Position numbers and translations under genes: made by a program. Under the pieces are notes generated by a model that did no database searches, was not told where the DNA came from, and saw only the letters and a program-made list of their open reading frames with translations. A stretch of DNA of 64,000 nt, taken from assembly GCF_000147875.1 (NCBI RefSeq), contig NC_014507.1, positions 2,542,001-2,606,000 of the forward strand, read 5' to 3'. How positions within the stretch are numbered: position 1 is the stretch's first letter; each line of letters begins with the position of its first letter. Below are positions 19,633 through 28,372 of the stretch, one piece after another. Source of the stretch: Methanolacinia petrolearia DSM 11571. GTDB lineage: Archaea > Halobacteriota > Methanomicrobia > Methanomicrobiales > Methanomicrobiaceae.

Positions 19633-20505
19633 ATGTTCAGTTTTAAAACCGACCAGAAGACATACGAGATCGCCGGCACCAGGGTTGGCGGCCAGCCGGG
19701 CGAAATCCCCACGGTCCTTATCGGGAGTATGTTCTATACAAAACACAAGATTGTAACAGACGAAAGAGCGGGAGAATTCGACAGGGATGCCGCCGAAGCC
19801 CTGGTAAGGAAGCAGGAAGAGCTCGGAGACAAGACCCGCAACCCGGCCTTAATCGACATCGTGGCTTCATCTTCGGAAGCGATCCTCAGGTACATCGATT
19901 TTGTTGCAGGGATGAATGAAAAACCGTTCTTCATCGACTCCGCAAGTGCGGATGTCAAGATTGCCGCGATCGAATACGCAAAAGAGATCGGTCTCGAAAA
20001 AAGGATCGTCTACAACTCCGTCTCTATCGAGACGAAGGATAACGAATACGCGGCCTTAAAGGCAAACGGGATCGAATCGGCAATCCTCCTCTCGTTCACC
20101 AGGGACATCATGAGCAGCAGGGCACGGGCGGAGACCGTGGATAAACTCGCACCCAAAATGGAAGAGTCCGGTATCAAAAATATCCTCGTCGATACCTTCG
20201 TAATGGACGTTCCGAGCCTCACACCCTCCGGCAGGGCGACGATAGAGATCAAGAAGAAGACCGGATATCCATGCGGGACCGCGGCACACAACGCGATATC
20301 GACATGGAAGGGACTCAAGAATATGCTCGGAAAGGAGGGAGTGAGATCTGCGGATATCGTTGCAAATATCATGCCGGCAATCTTCGGCGCCGACTTTCTG
20401 CTCTACGGCCCGGTCGAGAACTGCGAATCAGTCTTCCCTGCGGCCTTCACGATAGATACCACCTACAGGTATGCCGCGAGGATGAAAGAGACCATCGATG
20501 TCTGA
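19633..20505 (+). CDS. MtrH-family methyltransferase (MtoA/MtvA-like)
   Basis: This 290-residue protein is a homologue of MtrH, which moves methyl groups between a corrinoid and tetrahydromethanopterin. It has the family opening (FKTDQKTYEIAGTRVGGQPGE.PTVLIGSMFY) and the conserved DSAS and PCGTAAHNA segments. No other Mtr subunit gene is nearby. Instead it heads a cluster with a corrinoid activator, a corrinoid protein and a URO-D methyltransferase, as MtoA and MtvA do in O-demethylation systems. It therefore probably passes substrate-derived methyl groups from the corrinoid protein to tetrahydromethanopterin. The ATG at 19633 follows GGAAGTGA; a GTG at 19624 is less likely. It overlaps the next gene by 8 bases. 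Confidence 0.88.
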   Translation: MFSFKTDQKTYEIAGTRVGGQPGEIPTVLIGSMFYTKHKIVTDERAGEFDRDAAEALVRKQEELGDKTRNPALIDIVASSSEAILRYIDFVAGMNEKPFFIDSASADVKIAAIEYAKEIGLEKRIVYNSVSIETKDNEYAALKANGIESAILLSFTRDIMSSRARAETVDKLAPKMEESGIKNILVDTFVMDVPSLTPSGRATIEIKKKTGYPCGTAAHNAISTWKGLKNMLGKEGVRSADIVANIMPAIFGADFLLYGPVENCESVFPAAFTIDTTYRYAARMKETIDV

Positions 20506-22336
20506 GGAGAATCACAGCGTCAGGGTCACCTTCGAGCCCGACGGAAAGACGGTCGAAGACTCTTCAGGAACACTGCTCGAACTTGCACAGGCTGCAAACA
20601 CGAGCCTTCGCGGAGACTGCGGCGGAGCGGGAGTCTGCGGCAAATGCAGGGTCCAGATCGTAAAACTATACGGGGAGGTATCCGATCCGACGGAGAAGGA
20701 AAGGGATCACCTGAAGGACGGAGAGATCGCCGCCGGCTACAGGCTCGCCTGCCAGACGAAGATTCTCTCGGGGAAATGCACTGTTCACATCCCACCTGCA
20801 AGCAGGACTGCAAAGCGGGAGATCTCTGGTCTCGGGCTTGATGAGGATGTCCCTCTCGACCCGGCAGTAAGGAAGATCCATGTAAAGCCGGAAAAAGCGA
20901 CATTCGGGGACCCAAGACCCGACATTCAAAGGCTTAAGGACTCCCTCCAGGCAGGAGACGAACTGAAGTTTCCGCTCACGGTTCTCTCGGGCCTCCCCGC
21001 AGTACTGCGCAGTTCCGGCTGGAATATAACCGTAACGCTGTGGAAGGACAAACTGGTATCTGTCGAGCAGGGAGACACTTCGAAAGAATGTTTCGGGATA
21101 GCGGTCGATATCGGTTCTTCCAAGATCATCTGCCATCTCGTGAATCTCGTGACAGGAGAAACCATTGCAAAGGCAAACGGCGAAAACCCGCAGATCATGT
21201 ACGGCGAGGATGTAGTATCGAGGATAACATATGCATCGAAGTCGCCGGAGAAACTGAAAAAGCTCCAGTCGCTTGTTACCGGAACCATAAACTCGCTCAT
21301 AGAAGAGGCATGCAGGGAGAGCGGAAAGTCACCTGAAAATATCTACGAGATGGTCTTTGTGGGAAATTCGGTAATGCACCACCTCGTCCTCGGGATAATC
21401 CCGAAGTATATCGGCGTCGCACCGTTCGTCCCGGCTGTAACAGATCTGGTGAGTTTTCCCGCGAAGGATATAGGCATTAACATCAATCCCGACGGGATGA
21501 TAACCGCAATTCCCCTCATAGGCGGATTTATCGGAGCGGATGCAGTCGCAAACATCCTCATATCAGGGATCTACGAGACCGACGATCTCTGCCTCCTGAT
21601 CGATATAGGAACGAACTCGGAGATCCTTCTCGGAAACTCCAAAGAGATCATGGCATGCTCGGCTCCTTCAGGGCCTTCGTTCGAGGGAGCGCACATAAGT
21701 TCGGGGATGAAAGCGGTCAGCGGGGCTATCGAGAGCGTGAAGATCATCGACGGCAAACTCCTCTACTCCACGATCGACGATGAAAAACCCAGAGGAATCT
21801 GCGGCAGCGGCATAATCGATCTTGTCGCAGAGCTATATACGGCCGGAATAATCACAAGGACAGGAAAATTCAGGAACCTCGATCATCCACGGATCGTAGT
21901 CCGGGACGTTCCCAGGTTTATCGTCGCAGGAAAGGAAGAGAGCGGAATAGACAATGATATATCGGTCAGCGAAAAGGACATCAACGAGTTTCTGCTCGCA
22001 AAGGGATCGCTTAAGGCCGGATGGAAAATACTGGCAAAAAAGTGGGGAATTGCTCCTTCTGAGATAGACAGGATCTATCTTGCGGGCTCCTTCGGCACGC
22101 ATGTAAATATCGACAACGCGATAGTTCTCGACATCCTCCCGGACATTGACAGGGAGAAGATCGTTTTCGCCGGTGAAACCGCGGTCGGCGGGGCGAAGAT
22201 CGCACTCAAATCACTGGAAAAGAGAAATGAACTGAAGGAAATCCTGAAAAGGGTAAAGTACGTGGAGCTCTCGATTGAGCATTCGTTCCAGAAAGATTAC
22301 CTCGCGTCCATCCCGATATCCGGGCGTAAAAGCTGA
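20498..22336 (+). CDS. RACo-type corrinoid activation protein (2Fe-2S plus ASKHA)
   Basis: This 612-residue protein has an N-terminal plant-type [2Fe-2S] ferredoxin domain with Cys41, Cys47, Cys50 and Cys85. A linker follows and then a DUF4445/ASKHA ATPase-like region (GIAVDIGSSKIICHLV, IDIGTNSEILLG, GICGSGIIDLVAELY, YLAGSFGTHVNIDNA). This is the layout of RACo and MtoD, which reduce inactive Co(II) corrinoid proteins to Co(I) at the cost of ATP. Methanogen RamA differs in having C-terminal 4Fe-4S ferredoxin motifs, so this gene is of the bacterial type. It overlaps the MtrH-like gene, so the two are translationally coupled. Confidence 0.9.
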   Translation: MSEENHSVRVTFEPDGKTVEDSSGTLLELAQAANTSLRGDCGGAGVCGKCRVQIVKLYGEVSDPTEKERDHLKDGEIAAGYRLACQTKILSGKCTVHIPPASRTAKREISGLGLDEDVPLDPAVRKIHVKPEKATFGDPRPDIQRLKDSLQAGDELKFPLTVLSGLPAVLRSSGWNITVTLWKDKLVSVEQGDTSKECFGIAVDIGSSKIICHLVNLVTGETIAKANGENPQIMYGEDVVSRITYASKSPEKLKKLQSLVTGTINSLIEEACRESGKSPENIYEMVFVGNSVMHHLVLGIIPKYIGVAPFVPAVTDLVSFPAKDIGININPDGMITAIPLIGGFIGADAVANILISGIYETDDLCLLIDIGTNSEILLGNSKEIMACSAPSGPSFEGAHISSGMKAVSGAIESVKIIDGKLLYSTIDDEKPRGICGSGIIDLVAELYTAGIITRTGKFRNLDHPRIVVRDVPRFIVAGKEESGIDNDISVSEKDINEFLLAKGSLKAGWKILAKKWGIAPSEIDRIYLAGSFGTHVNIDNAIVLDILPDIDREKIVFAGETAVGGAKIALKSLEKRNELKEILKRVKYVELSIEHSFQKDYLASIPISGRKS

Positions 22337-22474
22337 TTTCAATTCATTTTTTTTAAATTATAACCACGGAATTTGTTTTTAGAGCCTGCAAAAAGGCTGC
22401 AACAGAGATAAATTATATCTGGAGCCCCGCAAGAGTATCAATTATCTCACTCAAATGTGAGAGGGGTATAAAAA

Positions 22475-23113
22475 ATGACAGACGTGAGAGAAGATTTTAT
22501 AAATGCACTCGTAGATCTCGACGAGACGAAATGCATCGACCTTGCGAAGCAGAGGGTCGAAGCCGGAGAAGACCCCTTCACCATCCTGGAAGACCTCAGA
22601 GAGGCTACCGACAGAATAGGCAATATGTTCGAAGAGGGCCGGTTCTTTGTCTCGGACCTCATGATGGCGGGAGAGATCCTCAAACAGATAATGGTGGTGC
22701 TCAAGCCCGCATTCGGAGACCGGAAGATCGAAAGCAAAGGAACGATCGTCATCGGAACGGTCGAAGGCGACGTCCACGATATCGGAAAGAACATAGTCAC
22801 CGCACTTCTTGAAGCGGAAGGATTCACGGTCGTCGATCTCGGTGTCGACCAGCCGCCCGAGGCGTTCATCAATGCGATCAAGGAGAACAAACCGCTCGTC
22901 GTAAGCCTTTCCGGGCTCCTGACCGAGGCTATCGATTCGATGAAGAAGACCGTCGATGCAATCAAGGCCGCCGGACTCCGCGACAGTGTAAAGATAATCA
23001 TCGGAGGAGGAAGAACCGACGAAGAGGCGAAGGAATACATCGGCGCAGACGACTGGTCCGACGATGCAACGAGCGGCGTCAGGAAGATTAAGAAACTCGC
23101 AGGGGTGGCGTAG
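22475..23113 (+). CDS. Methyltransferase corrinoid protein (MtoC/MtvC-like)
   Basis: This 212-residue protein has the two-domain layout of methyltransferase corrinoid proteins. A helical cap domain (1-85) is followed by a Rossmann B12-binding domain with D99-x-H101-x-x-G104 in GDVHDIGKN, where His101 ligates cobalt. Later segments (VVDLGVDQPPE, VSLSGLLTEAIDSM, IIGGG) fit the MtaC/MtbC/MtvC family. It would carry the methyl group between the URO-D enzyme encoded next and the MtrH-like protein. It begins 139 bases after the activator gene, possibly with its own promoter, and ends directly at the next start. The ribosome site is GAGAGGGG. Confidence 0.92.
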   Translation: MTDVREDFINALVDLDETKCIDLAKQRVEAGEDPFTILEDLREATDRIGNMFEEGRFFVSDLMMAGEILKQIMVVLKPAFGDRKIESKGTIVIGTVEGDVHDIGKNIVTALLEAEGFTVVDLGVDQPPEAFINAIKENKPLVVSLSGLLTEAIDSMKKTVDAIKAAGLRDSVKIIIGGGRTDEEAKEYIGADDWSDDATSGVRKIKKLAGVA

Positions 23114-24370
23114 ATGGAGCCCGCAGAACTCTACCGCCAGAGGCTTGACAGGTTAGAGGCGGTAATCAAAGGAAAAGAGCCGGACCGCGTTCCGATAACG
23201 GCCATGGTAACCATATTCCAGGGCCATTATGCAGGATACAAGGCAAAAGATGTCATACTCGATGCGGCGAAGAACAAGGAAGCGACCCTTAAGACGGCTG
23301 CCGATTTCGATTTCGATTCGATAACCGCCCTTACCGGACTTGAAGGAACGATCATGAGCATGACGTTCCTTAAATCGGCTCCCGAACTCATTCCCGCCGC
23401 AAGGTTCCTGCAGGCCCAGTACCACCCGATCTTAAAAGATGTCTACACTAAATGGCCGGGAATCGAGCTCGATGACGATGCCCACCCGCAGTTCATCGGC
23501 AAGGAGATCATGAAGGTCGAAGAATACGACCAGTTCATCGAAAACCCTACAGAATACCTGAACCGTGTTGCACTGCCGAGGATCTGTCCGGGGCTTGCTG
23601 AACCGGGATCTCCGGAATCTAACGCTGCATTCTCAAAATACGGCGCCCAGCTTGCCACTTTCGGTGCATCACAGGGCGATCTCATAGGCTCTCTTGCGGC
23701 GATGGGTTTTCCGACATTTCCGACTGCATGGAGCTATTCGCCGCTCGATGTACTCGGAGATTTCCTTCGCGACATAAAGAACATAGTCATCGATCTCTTC
23801 AGGTACCCGGAAAAAGTAAAACAGGCGGTTGAAGCCCTTACACCGATGTTGATAGAATCGGCAAGGATAACGGGAACTGTCCCGCCGGAGATGAAGAAGG
23901 CGCTCGGCACCGATATCGTCGAATGCTTCTTCCCGCTGCACTTAAACGAGTACCTCAACCCGAAACAATACGACGAGTTCTACTGGCCGGCCCTGAAAAA
24001 AGTGCTCGAAGAAACTATCGCAATGGGTCAGACGCCGTACATCCTCTTTGAGGGGCGTCACGACGCACATCTCGAAACACTCCTCGAACTTCCAAAAGGA
24101 AAGGTGATCGCCGTATTCGACAAGACCGACCCGAGAAAGGTGAGAGATGTCGTCGGCGATCATGTAATTCTTTCAAGCGGTCCGCCCAACTCACTCCTTA
24201 TCGGTGGAACGCCCCAGAAGGTCGACGACTACATGAAGAGTATGCTCACCGACTGCAAGGAAGGCGGAATGATGATCTACCCCGGAGTCGACGGCGGAAT
24301 CTCCGGAGATGCCAGACCTGAAAATGTTCAGGCGATGATCAAAGCAGTACAGAAATACGGAACATACTGA
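23114..24370 (+). CDS. URO-D family corrinoid methyltransferase (MtoB/MtvB-like)
   Basis: This 418-residue TIM-barrel protein belongs to the uroporphyrinogen decarboxylase-like methyltransferases. Its C-terminal region (ILFEGRHDAHLETLLELPKG, FDKTDPRKVRDVVGD, ILSSGPPNSLL.GGTPQKV) resembles the MtvB/MtoB/CmuA-like branch. The HxC zinc motif of MtaA/MtbA is absent. In the Mtv/Mto systems the URO-D member takes the methyl group from an aryl methyl ether and gives it to the corrinoid protein. Here the start abuts the corrinoid-protein stop with GGGGTGG as ribosome site, so these two are a functional pair. The substrate is inferred: methoxylated aromatics, or another methyl donor. Confidence 0.85.
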   Translation: MEPAELYRQRLDRLEAVIKGKEPDRVPITAMVTIFQGHYAGYKAKDVILDAAKNKEATLKTAADFDFDSITALTGLEGTIMSMTFLKSAPELIPAARFLQAQYHPILKDVYTKWPGIELDDDAHPQFIGKEIMKVEEYDQFIENPTEYLNRVALPRICPGLAEPGSPESNAAFSKYGAQLATFGASQGDLIGSLAAMGFPTFPTAWSYSPLDVLGDFLRDIKNIVIDLFRYPEKVKQAVEALTPMLIESARITGTVPPEMKKALGTDIVECFFPLHLNEYLNPKQYDEFYWPALKKVLEETIAMGQTPYILFEGRHDAHLETLLELPKGKVIAVFDKTDPRKVRDVVGDHVILSSGPPNSLLIGGTPQKVDDYMKSMLTDCKEGGMMIYPGVDGGISGDARPENVQAMIKAVQKYGTY

Positions 24371-24499
24371 TCTTAACAGGGAGGGAAAGCCCCCCCTGCC
24401 TGAACTTTTTTCCTGCCGGAGATACGAAACGATTCTCCCGCGGCATAAAACTCAAATTAATATTAAAAATGAACTGAAATTTTCAGAAAATCCGACATG

Positions 24500-24608
24500 T
24501 ATAAATACTACAATACATAGTCTCTATCATGAAACAGGGAGAAAAAGGGGCACATTACATATTCTCCTGCAAAGTGCCCGGAAAATCGATCCCTCAGGAG
24601 GTTGCGGC
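24500..24608 (+). promoter_or_regulatory. Promoter and 5' leader hairpin of the decarboxylase operon
   Basis: A TATA box (TATAAATA, 24500-24507) precedes a leader of roughly 80 bases. GGGCAC (24548-24553) and GTGCCC (24574-24579) form a 6-bp stem with a 20-base loop. The ribosome site CAGGAGG lies just before the ATG at 24609. The leader hairpin is a candidate post-transcriptional control element. Confidence 0.45.
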
Positions 24609-26930
24609 ATGAACCCCGAGGAGAGACTCCAGGTAGGAGTTATCGACGCGAATGTTCATACAGACACTCCGGCAGGAAGGGCTGTAACAAAAATTATCCA
24701 GGATCTGGCCGAATACGGAATCGAGGTCACTGTACTTGTATCTACAGAAGATGCAAGAGCAGCTCTCTCTAACCTGCCGTCGGCAGACTGCATAATGGTG
24801 AACTGGAACGTCGGTGAATCGGATGATAGTCCTGCCGGAAAGAAGGTTGCCTCAGGGGTTGATGCAAACCTAATCATATCCGAGATCAGGAAACGAAATG
24901 AGGAGATCCCGATCTTTCTCATGGGCGAACCTACGAGTGAACCGCCGAAAAAGCTCCCTATCGAGATGATTAAAGGGATCAACGAGTTCGTCTGGGTGAT
25001 GGACGACACCGCCGAATTCCTTGCGGGACGAATAAGAGCAGCGGCAAAGAGGTACAGGGATCAACTCCTTCCCCCGTTCTTCGGCGAACTGGTGAATTTC
25101 TCCCGCGACTTCGAATATTCATGGCACACGCCCGGTCATGCAGGCGGAACCGCATTCAGGAAATCGCCGGCAGGAAGGGCATTCTTCAATTTCTTCGGCG
25201 AACAGTTGTTCAGGTCAGACATATCCATCTCAGTAGGCGAACTCGGCTCCCTTCTCGACCATTCCGGGCCGGTAGGAGAGGCGGAAAGATACGCGGCAAA
25301 GGTGTTCGGTGCGGATTCCACCTATTTTGTCACCAACGGAACGTCGACATCGAACAAGATCGTCTTCTTCGGGAGGGTCACCGCAGACGACATTGTCCTC
25401 GTCGACAGGAACTGCCACAAATCGGCGGAGCATGCACTGACCATGACTCATGCGGTCCCGGTATACCTCATTCCGACAAGGAACAGGTACGGGATCATCG
25501 GTCCGATACATCCCGAAGAGTTCTCACCTGAAACTATCAAAGCGAAGATTGCGGCCTCCCCGCTGACAAAGAAACTGAAAAACAAGACTCCCATCCACTC
25601 GATAATTACAAATTCAACCTACGACGGCCTCTGTTATCACGCGGAATGGGTGGAGAACGAGCTCGGAAAGAGTGTCGACAGCATCCACTTCGACGAGGCA
25701 TGGTATGGATATGCACGCTTCAATCCGATGTACCGCAACCGCTTCGCGATGAGGGACGGTGCCAAGAACCCCGGAGGGCCCACGGTCTTTGCAACGCAGT
25801 CGACCCATAAACTGCTCGCTGCACTCTCACAGGCATCCATGGTCCATGTCAGAAACGGAAGGGTGCCGATCGAACACTCGAGGTTCAACGAGGCGTTCAT
25901 GATGCACTCCTCGACCTCCCCGCTCTATACCATAATCGCCTCCTGCGATGTCTCCGCGAAGATGATGGACGGGGCATCGGGAAGGATGCTCACACAGGAG
26001 CCGATCGAGGACGCGATCAGGTTCAGGCGGATGATGGCGAGGATCAACAGGGAGATCGGTACGGGAAAAACGGCGAACGACTGGTGGTTCGGAATGTGGC
26101 AGCCTGATTTCGTAACAGATCCATCCACCGGCAAGAAGATGGACTTCGCCGACGCAGGCATCAACCTGCTGGGCAAAGAGCCGTCATGCTGGGTTCTCCA
26201 CCCCGAGGACAGCTGGCACGGGTTCACTGATCTCCCCGACGACTACTGCATGCTCGACCCGATAAAGGTGACCGTGCTCATGCCCGGAGTAAAAGACGAC
26301 GGAACACCGGCCGACTGGGGAATACCAGCGGCAATCGTCGTCAAGTTCCTGGACACGAAAGGAATCGTCAACGAGAAGTCGGGCGACTACAACATACTCT
26401 TCCTCTTCTCTATGGGAATCACCAAGGGCAAGTGGGGAACGCTTGTCACCGAACTCTTCGAATTCAAGCGCCACTGGGAAGAGGAAACACCGCTCGAAGA
26501 GGTCTTCCCCGATCTTGTGAAGGAATGGCCGGAGAGGTACGGCGGAATGACCCTGCCCGGACTGGTCAACGATATGCACGATTACATGAAAAAGACCGAG
26601 CAGGGCAAACTCCTCCAGGAGGCCTACGAGAAACTGCCCGAACAGGTCATGACATACGCGGAGGCCTACAGGTGCCTCGTCCGCAACGAAGTGGAGCATG
26701 TCGCAGTCTCTGATATGGAGAACAGGATCGTTGCAACCGGAGTGTTCCCGTATCCGCCAGGAATCCCTGTCCTCGCACCCGGCGAATCGGCGGGAAAGAA
26801 GAAAGGAGCGATCATCAAATATCTCCTTGCACTCCAGGAATTCGACAAGAAGTTCCCGGGATTCGAGCACGACATACACGGCGTTGAGAACGTGAACGGG
26901 AAGTACATGATATACTGCCTGAAGGAGTGA
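24609..26930 (+). CDS. PLP-dependent Orn/Lys/Arg decarboxylase
   Basis: This 773-residue protein is a fold-type I decarboxylase of the inducible AdiA/LdcI type. Residues 1-140 form the receiver-like wing domain. The core has HTPGHAGG, VTNGTSTSNK, FDEAWYGYARFNP and the PLP lysine in TQSTHKLL. The C-terminal domain is complete (total length near the 755 of AdiA). The DEAWYG and size favour arginine or lysine as substrate; the exact amino acid is uncertain. The reaction consumes a proton and makes an amine plus CO2. An APC antiporter follows 2 bases downstream, which suggests an amino acid/amine exchange cycle for acid resistance or energy gain. Confidence 0.9.
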   Translation: MNPEERLQVGVIDANVHTDTPAGRAVTKIIQDLAEYGIEVTVLVSTEDARAALSNLPSADCIMVNWNVGESDDSPAGKKVASGVDANLIISEIRKRNEEIPIFLMGEPTSEPPKKLPIEMIKGINEFVWVMDDTAEFLAGRIRAAAKRYRDQLLPPFFGELVNFSRDFEYSWHTPGHAGGTAFRKSPAGRAFFNFFGEQLFRSDISISVGELGSLLDHSGPVGEAERYAAKVFGADSTYFVTNGTSTSNKIVFFGRVTADDIVLVDRNCHKSAEHALTMTHAVPVYLIPTRNRYGIIGPIHPEEFSPETIKAKIAASPLTKKLKNKTPIHSIITNSTYDGLCYHAEWVENELGKSVDSIHFDEAWYGYARFNPMYRNRFAMRDGAKNPGGPTVFATQSTHKLLAALSQASMVHVRNGRVPIEHSRFNEAFMMHSSTSPLYTIIASCDVSAKMMDGASGRMLTQEPIEDAIRFRRMMARINREIGTGKTANDWWFGMWQPDFVTDPSTGKKMDFADAGINLLGKEPSCWVLHPEDSWHGFTDLPDDYCMLDPIKVTVLMPGVKDDGTPADWGIPAAIVVKFLDTKGIVNEKSGDYNILFLFSMGITKGKWGTLVTELFEFKRHWEEETPLEEVFPDLVKEWPERYGGMTLPGLVNDMHDYMKKTEQGKLLQEAYEKLPEQVMTYAEAYRCLVRNEVEHVAVSDMENRIVATGVFPYPPGIPVLAPGESAGKKKGAIIKYLLALQEFDKKFPGFEHDIHGVENVNGKYMIYCLKE

Positions 26931-26932
26931 CA

Positions 26933-28372
26933 ATGAGCGAAGAAACAAAGACAGGCAAGGGAGTAAAGAAAGTCTATCTCGGCATATTCGCCCTTGCGAT
27001 GATAAACGTCGCCGCAGTGCTGAGCATCAGGAACTTTCCGTCGATGGCAATCTACGGGTGGTCGTGTATCGGGTGGTACATCATCGGGACGATACTATTC
27101 CTGATCCCGATCTCCCTTGCGGGTGCCGAACTTGCAACAGGCTGGCCCGAGGGCGGTGGTGTCTACGCATGGGTAAAGCAGGCGTTCGGGGAGAGAGACG
27201 GATTTATCGCGCTCTTCTGCGAATGGTCGAACAACCTCGTCTGGTTCCCGACCGTCCTGTCGTTCATCGCAGCGACACTCGCATTCGCCCTTACACCGAA
27301 TCTTACATCGAGCCCGCTGTATATGTTCACCGTGATGATGATCGCATTCTGGGGAACTACCGCAGTCGCATATTTCGGCGAAAATGCCTCGACTAAACTC
27401 AGCAACTTCGGCGTAGTGCTCGGCAGCATCATCCCTGCGGTAGTGATCACGCTTCTCGGGATCTGGTGGTTTGCATCCGGGCAGCAGCTGGTTCTCCCTG
27501 AATTTTCACTTGGAGAGATTGCACCGGAGATAAATCTCGATACACTGCCTTTCTTCGCAACGGTTGTTCTTCTCTTTGCAGGTATGGAGATGGCGGGCTT
27601 CCACGCTCTCGAAGTCAGAAACCCGCAGACGGACTTCCCGAAGGCGATCGGCATCTCGGCAGTAATAATCTTCTTCTGCACGATTGCGGCGACGCTCGCA
27701 ATTGCATTTGTAATCCCGGCAAACCAGCTGAGCCTTGCATCAGGTGTTATGCAGGCGATACAGTATTTCTTTGATTCCGCGGGGCTGTCGGCTTTCGTTG
27801 GGCCTATGGCGTTGTTGATCACTATCGGCGGTGTGGTAAATCTCGCGGCATGGCTCATAGGACCTGCAAAAGGTCTCGGGGTCATTGCAGAAGAGGGGAA
27901 CATGCCGCCAATGTTTGACCGGACGAACAAATACGGAGCTCCGGTTGCGGTTCTGGTCACGCAGGCGCTCATCGGCTCTGTAATCTCGCTCCTGTATGTG
28001 TTCCTGCCGTCCGTCAACCAGGCATACTGGATACTGTCGGCTATGACCGTGGAACTGCTCTGCATCGTATACTTCCTGGTATTTGCTGCTCTCATCAAAC
28101 TCAGGTACAGCCAGCCCGATAAGCCGAGGCCGTTCAAGATCCCCGGCGGAATGCCGGGAGTCTGGATCGTCGGAGGGATGGGAGCAGTAGGAGTCGTATT
28201 CTCGTTCATCGTGGGACTTATGCCCCCTTCCTACTACGACAACACAATCGGCTATGTCGTAGCGGTTCTCTTCGGGACATTCGTTCTTGCGGTTCCGCCT
28301 CTTATCTTCCTTAAACTAAAGAAACCAAGCTGGGCAAAAGGTGCAAACAAGGAGGTGGCACAGGATGAATGA
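26933..28372 (+). CDS. APC-family amino acid/amine antiporter (GadC-like)
   Basis: From the ATG at 26933 (ribosome site AAGGAGTGA) the protein has 479 residues and about twelve membrane helices. The opening helix and the EGGGVYAWVKQAFGER loop are typical of the glutamate:GABA antiporter subgroup of the APC superfamily. It directly follows the amino-acid decarboxylase gene and very likely imports that enzyme's substrate in exchange for its amine. Together they would act as a virtual proton pump. The stop overlaps the start of the next small gene by 8 bases. Confidence 0.88.
   Translation: MSEETKTGKGVKKVYLGIFALAMINVAAVLSIRNFPSMAIYGWSCIGWYIIGTILFLIPISLAGAELATGWPEGGGVYAWVKQAFGERDGFIALFCEWSNNLVWFPTVLSFIAATLAFALTPNLTSSPLYMFTVMMIAFWGTTAVAYFGENASTKLSNFGVVLGSIIPAVVITLLGIWWFASGQQLVLPEFSLGEIAPEINLDTLPFFATVVLLFAGMEMAGFHALEVRNPQTDFPKAIGISAVIIFFCTIAATLAIAFVIPANQLSLASGVMQAIQYFFDSAGLSAFVGPMALLITIGGVVNLAAWLIGPAKGLGVIAEEGNMPPMFDRTNKYGAPVAVLVTQALIGSVISLLYVFLPSVNQAYWILSAMTVELLCIVYFLVFAALIKLRYSQPDKPRPFKIPGGMPGVWIVGGMGAVGVVFSFIVGLMPPSYYDNTIGYVVAVLFGTFVLAVPPLIFLKLKKPSWAKGANKEVAQDE

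Noticed and set aside
19633-20505. Subunit H of the energy-conserving Mtr complex
   Set aside because: No mtrA-G genes are adjacent, and the gene is embedded in a corrinoid demethylation cluster.
20498-22336. RamA-type methyltransferase activator
   Set aside because: RamA has C-terminal 4Fe-4S ferredoxin motifs. This protein has an N-terminal 2Fe-2S domain and so is RACo-type.
27163-28209. Open frame of 348 codons on the minus strand
   Set aside because: It is the mirror of the APC antiporter gene; the translated product is a low-complexity Ala/Pro/Thr shadow.
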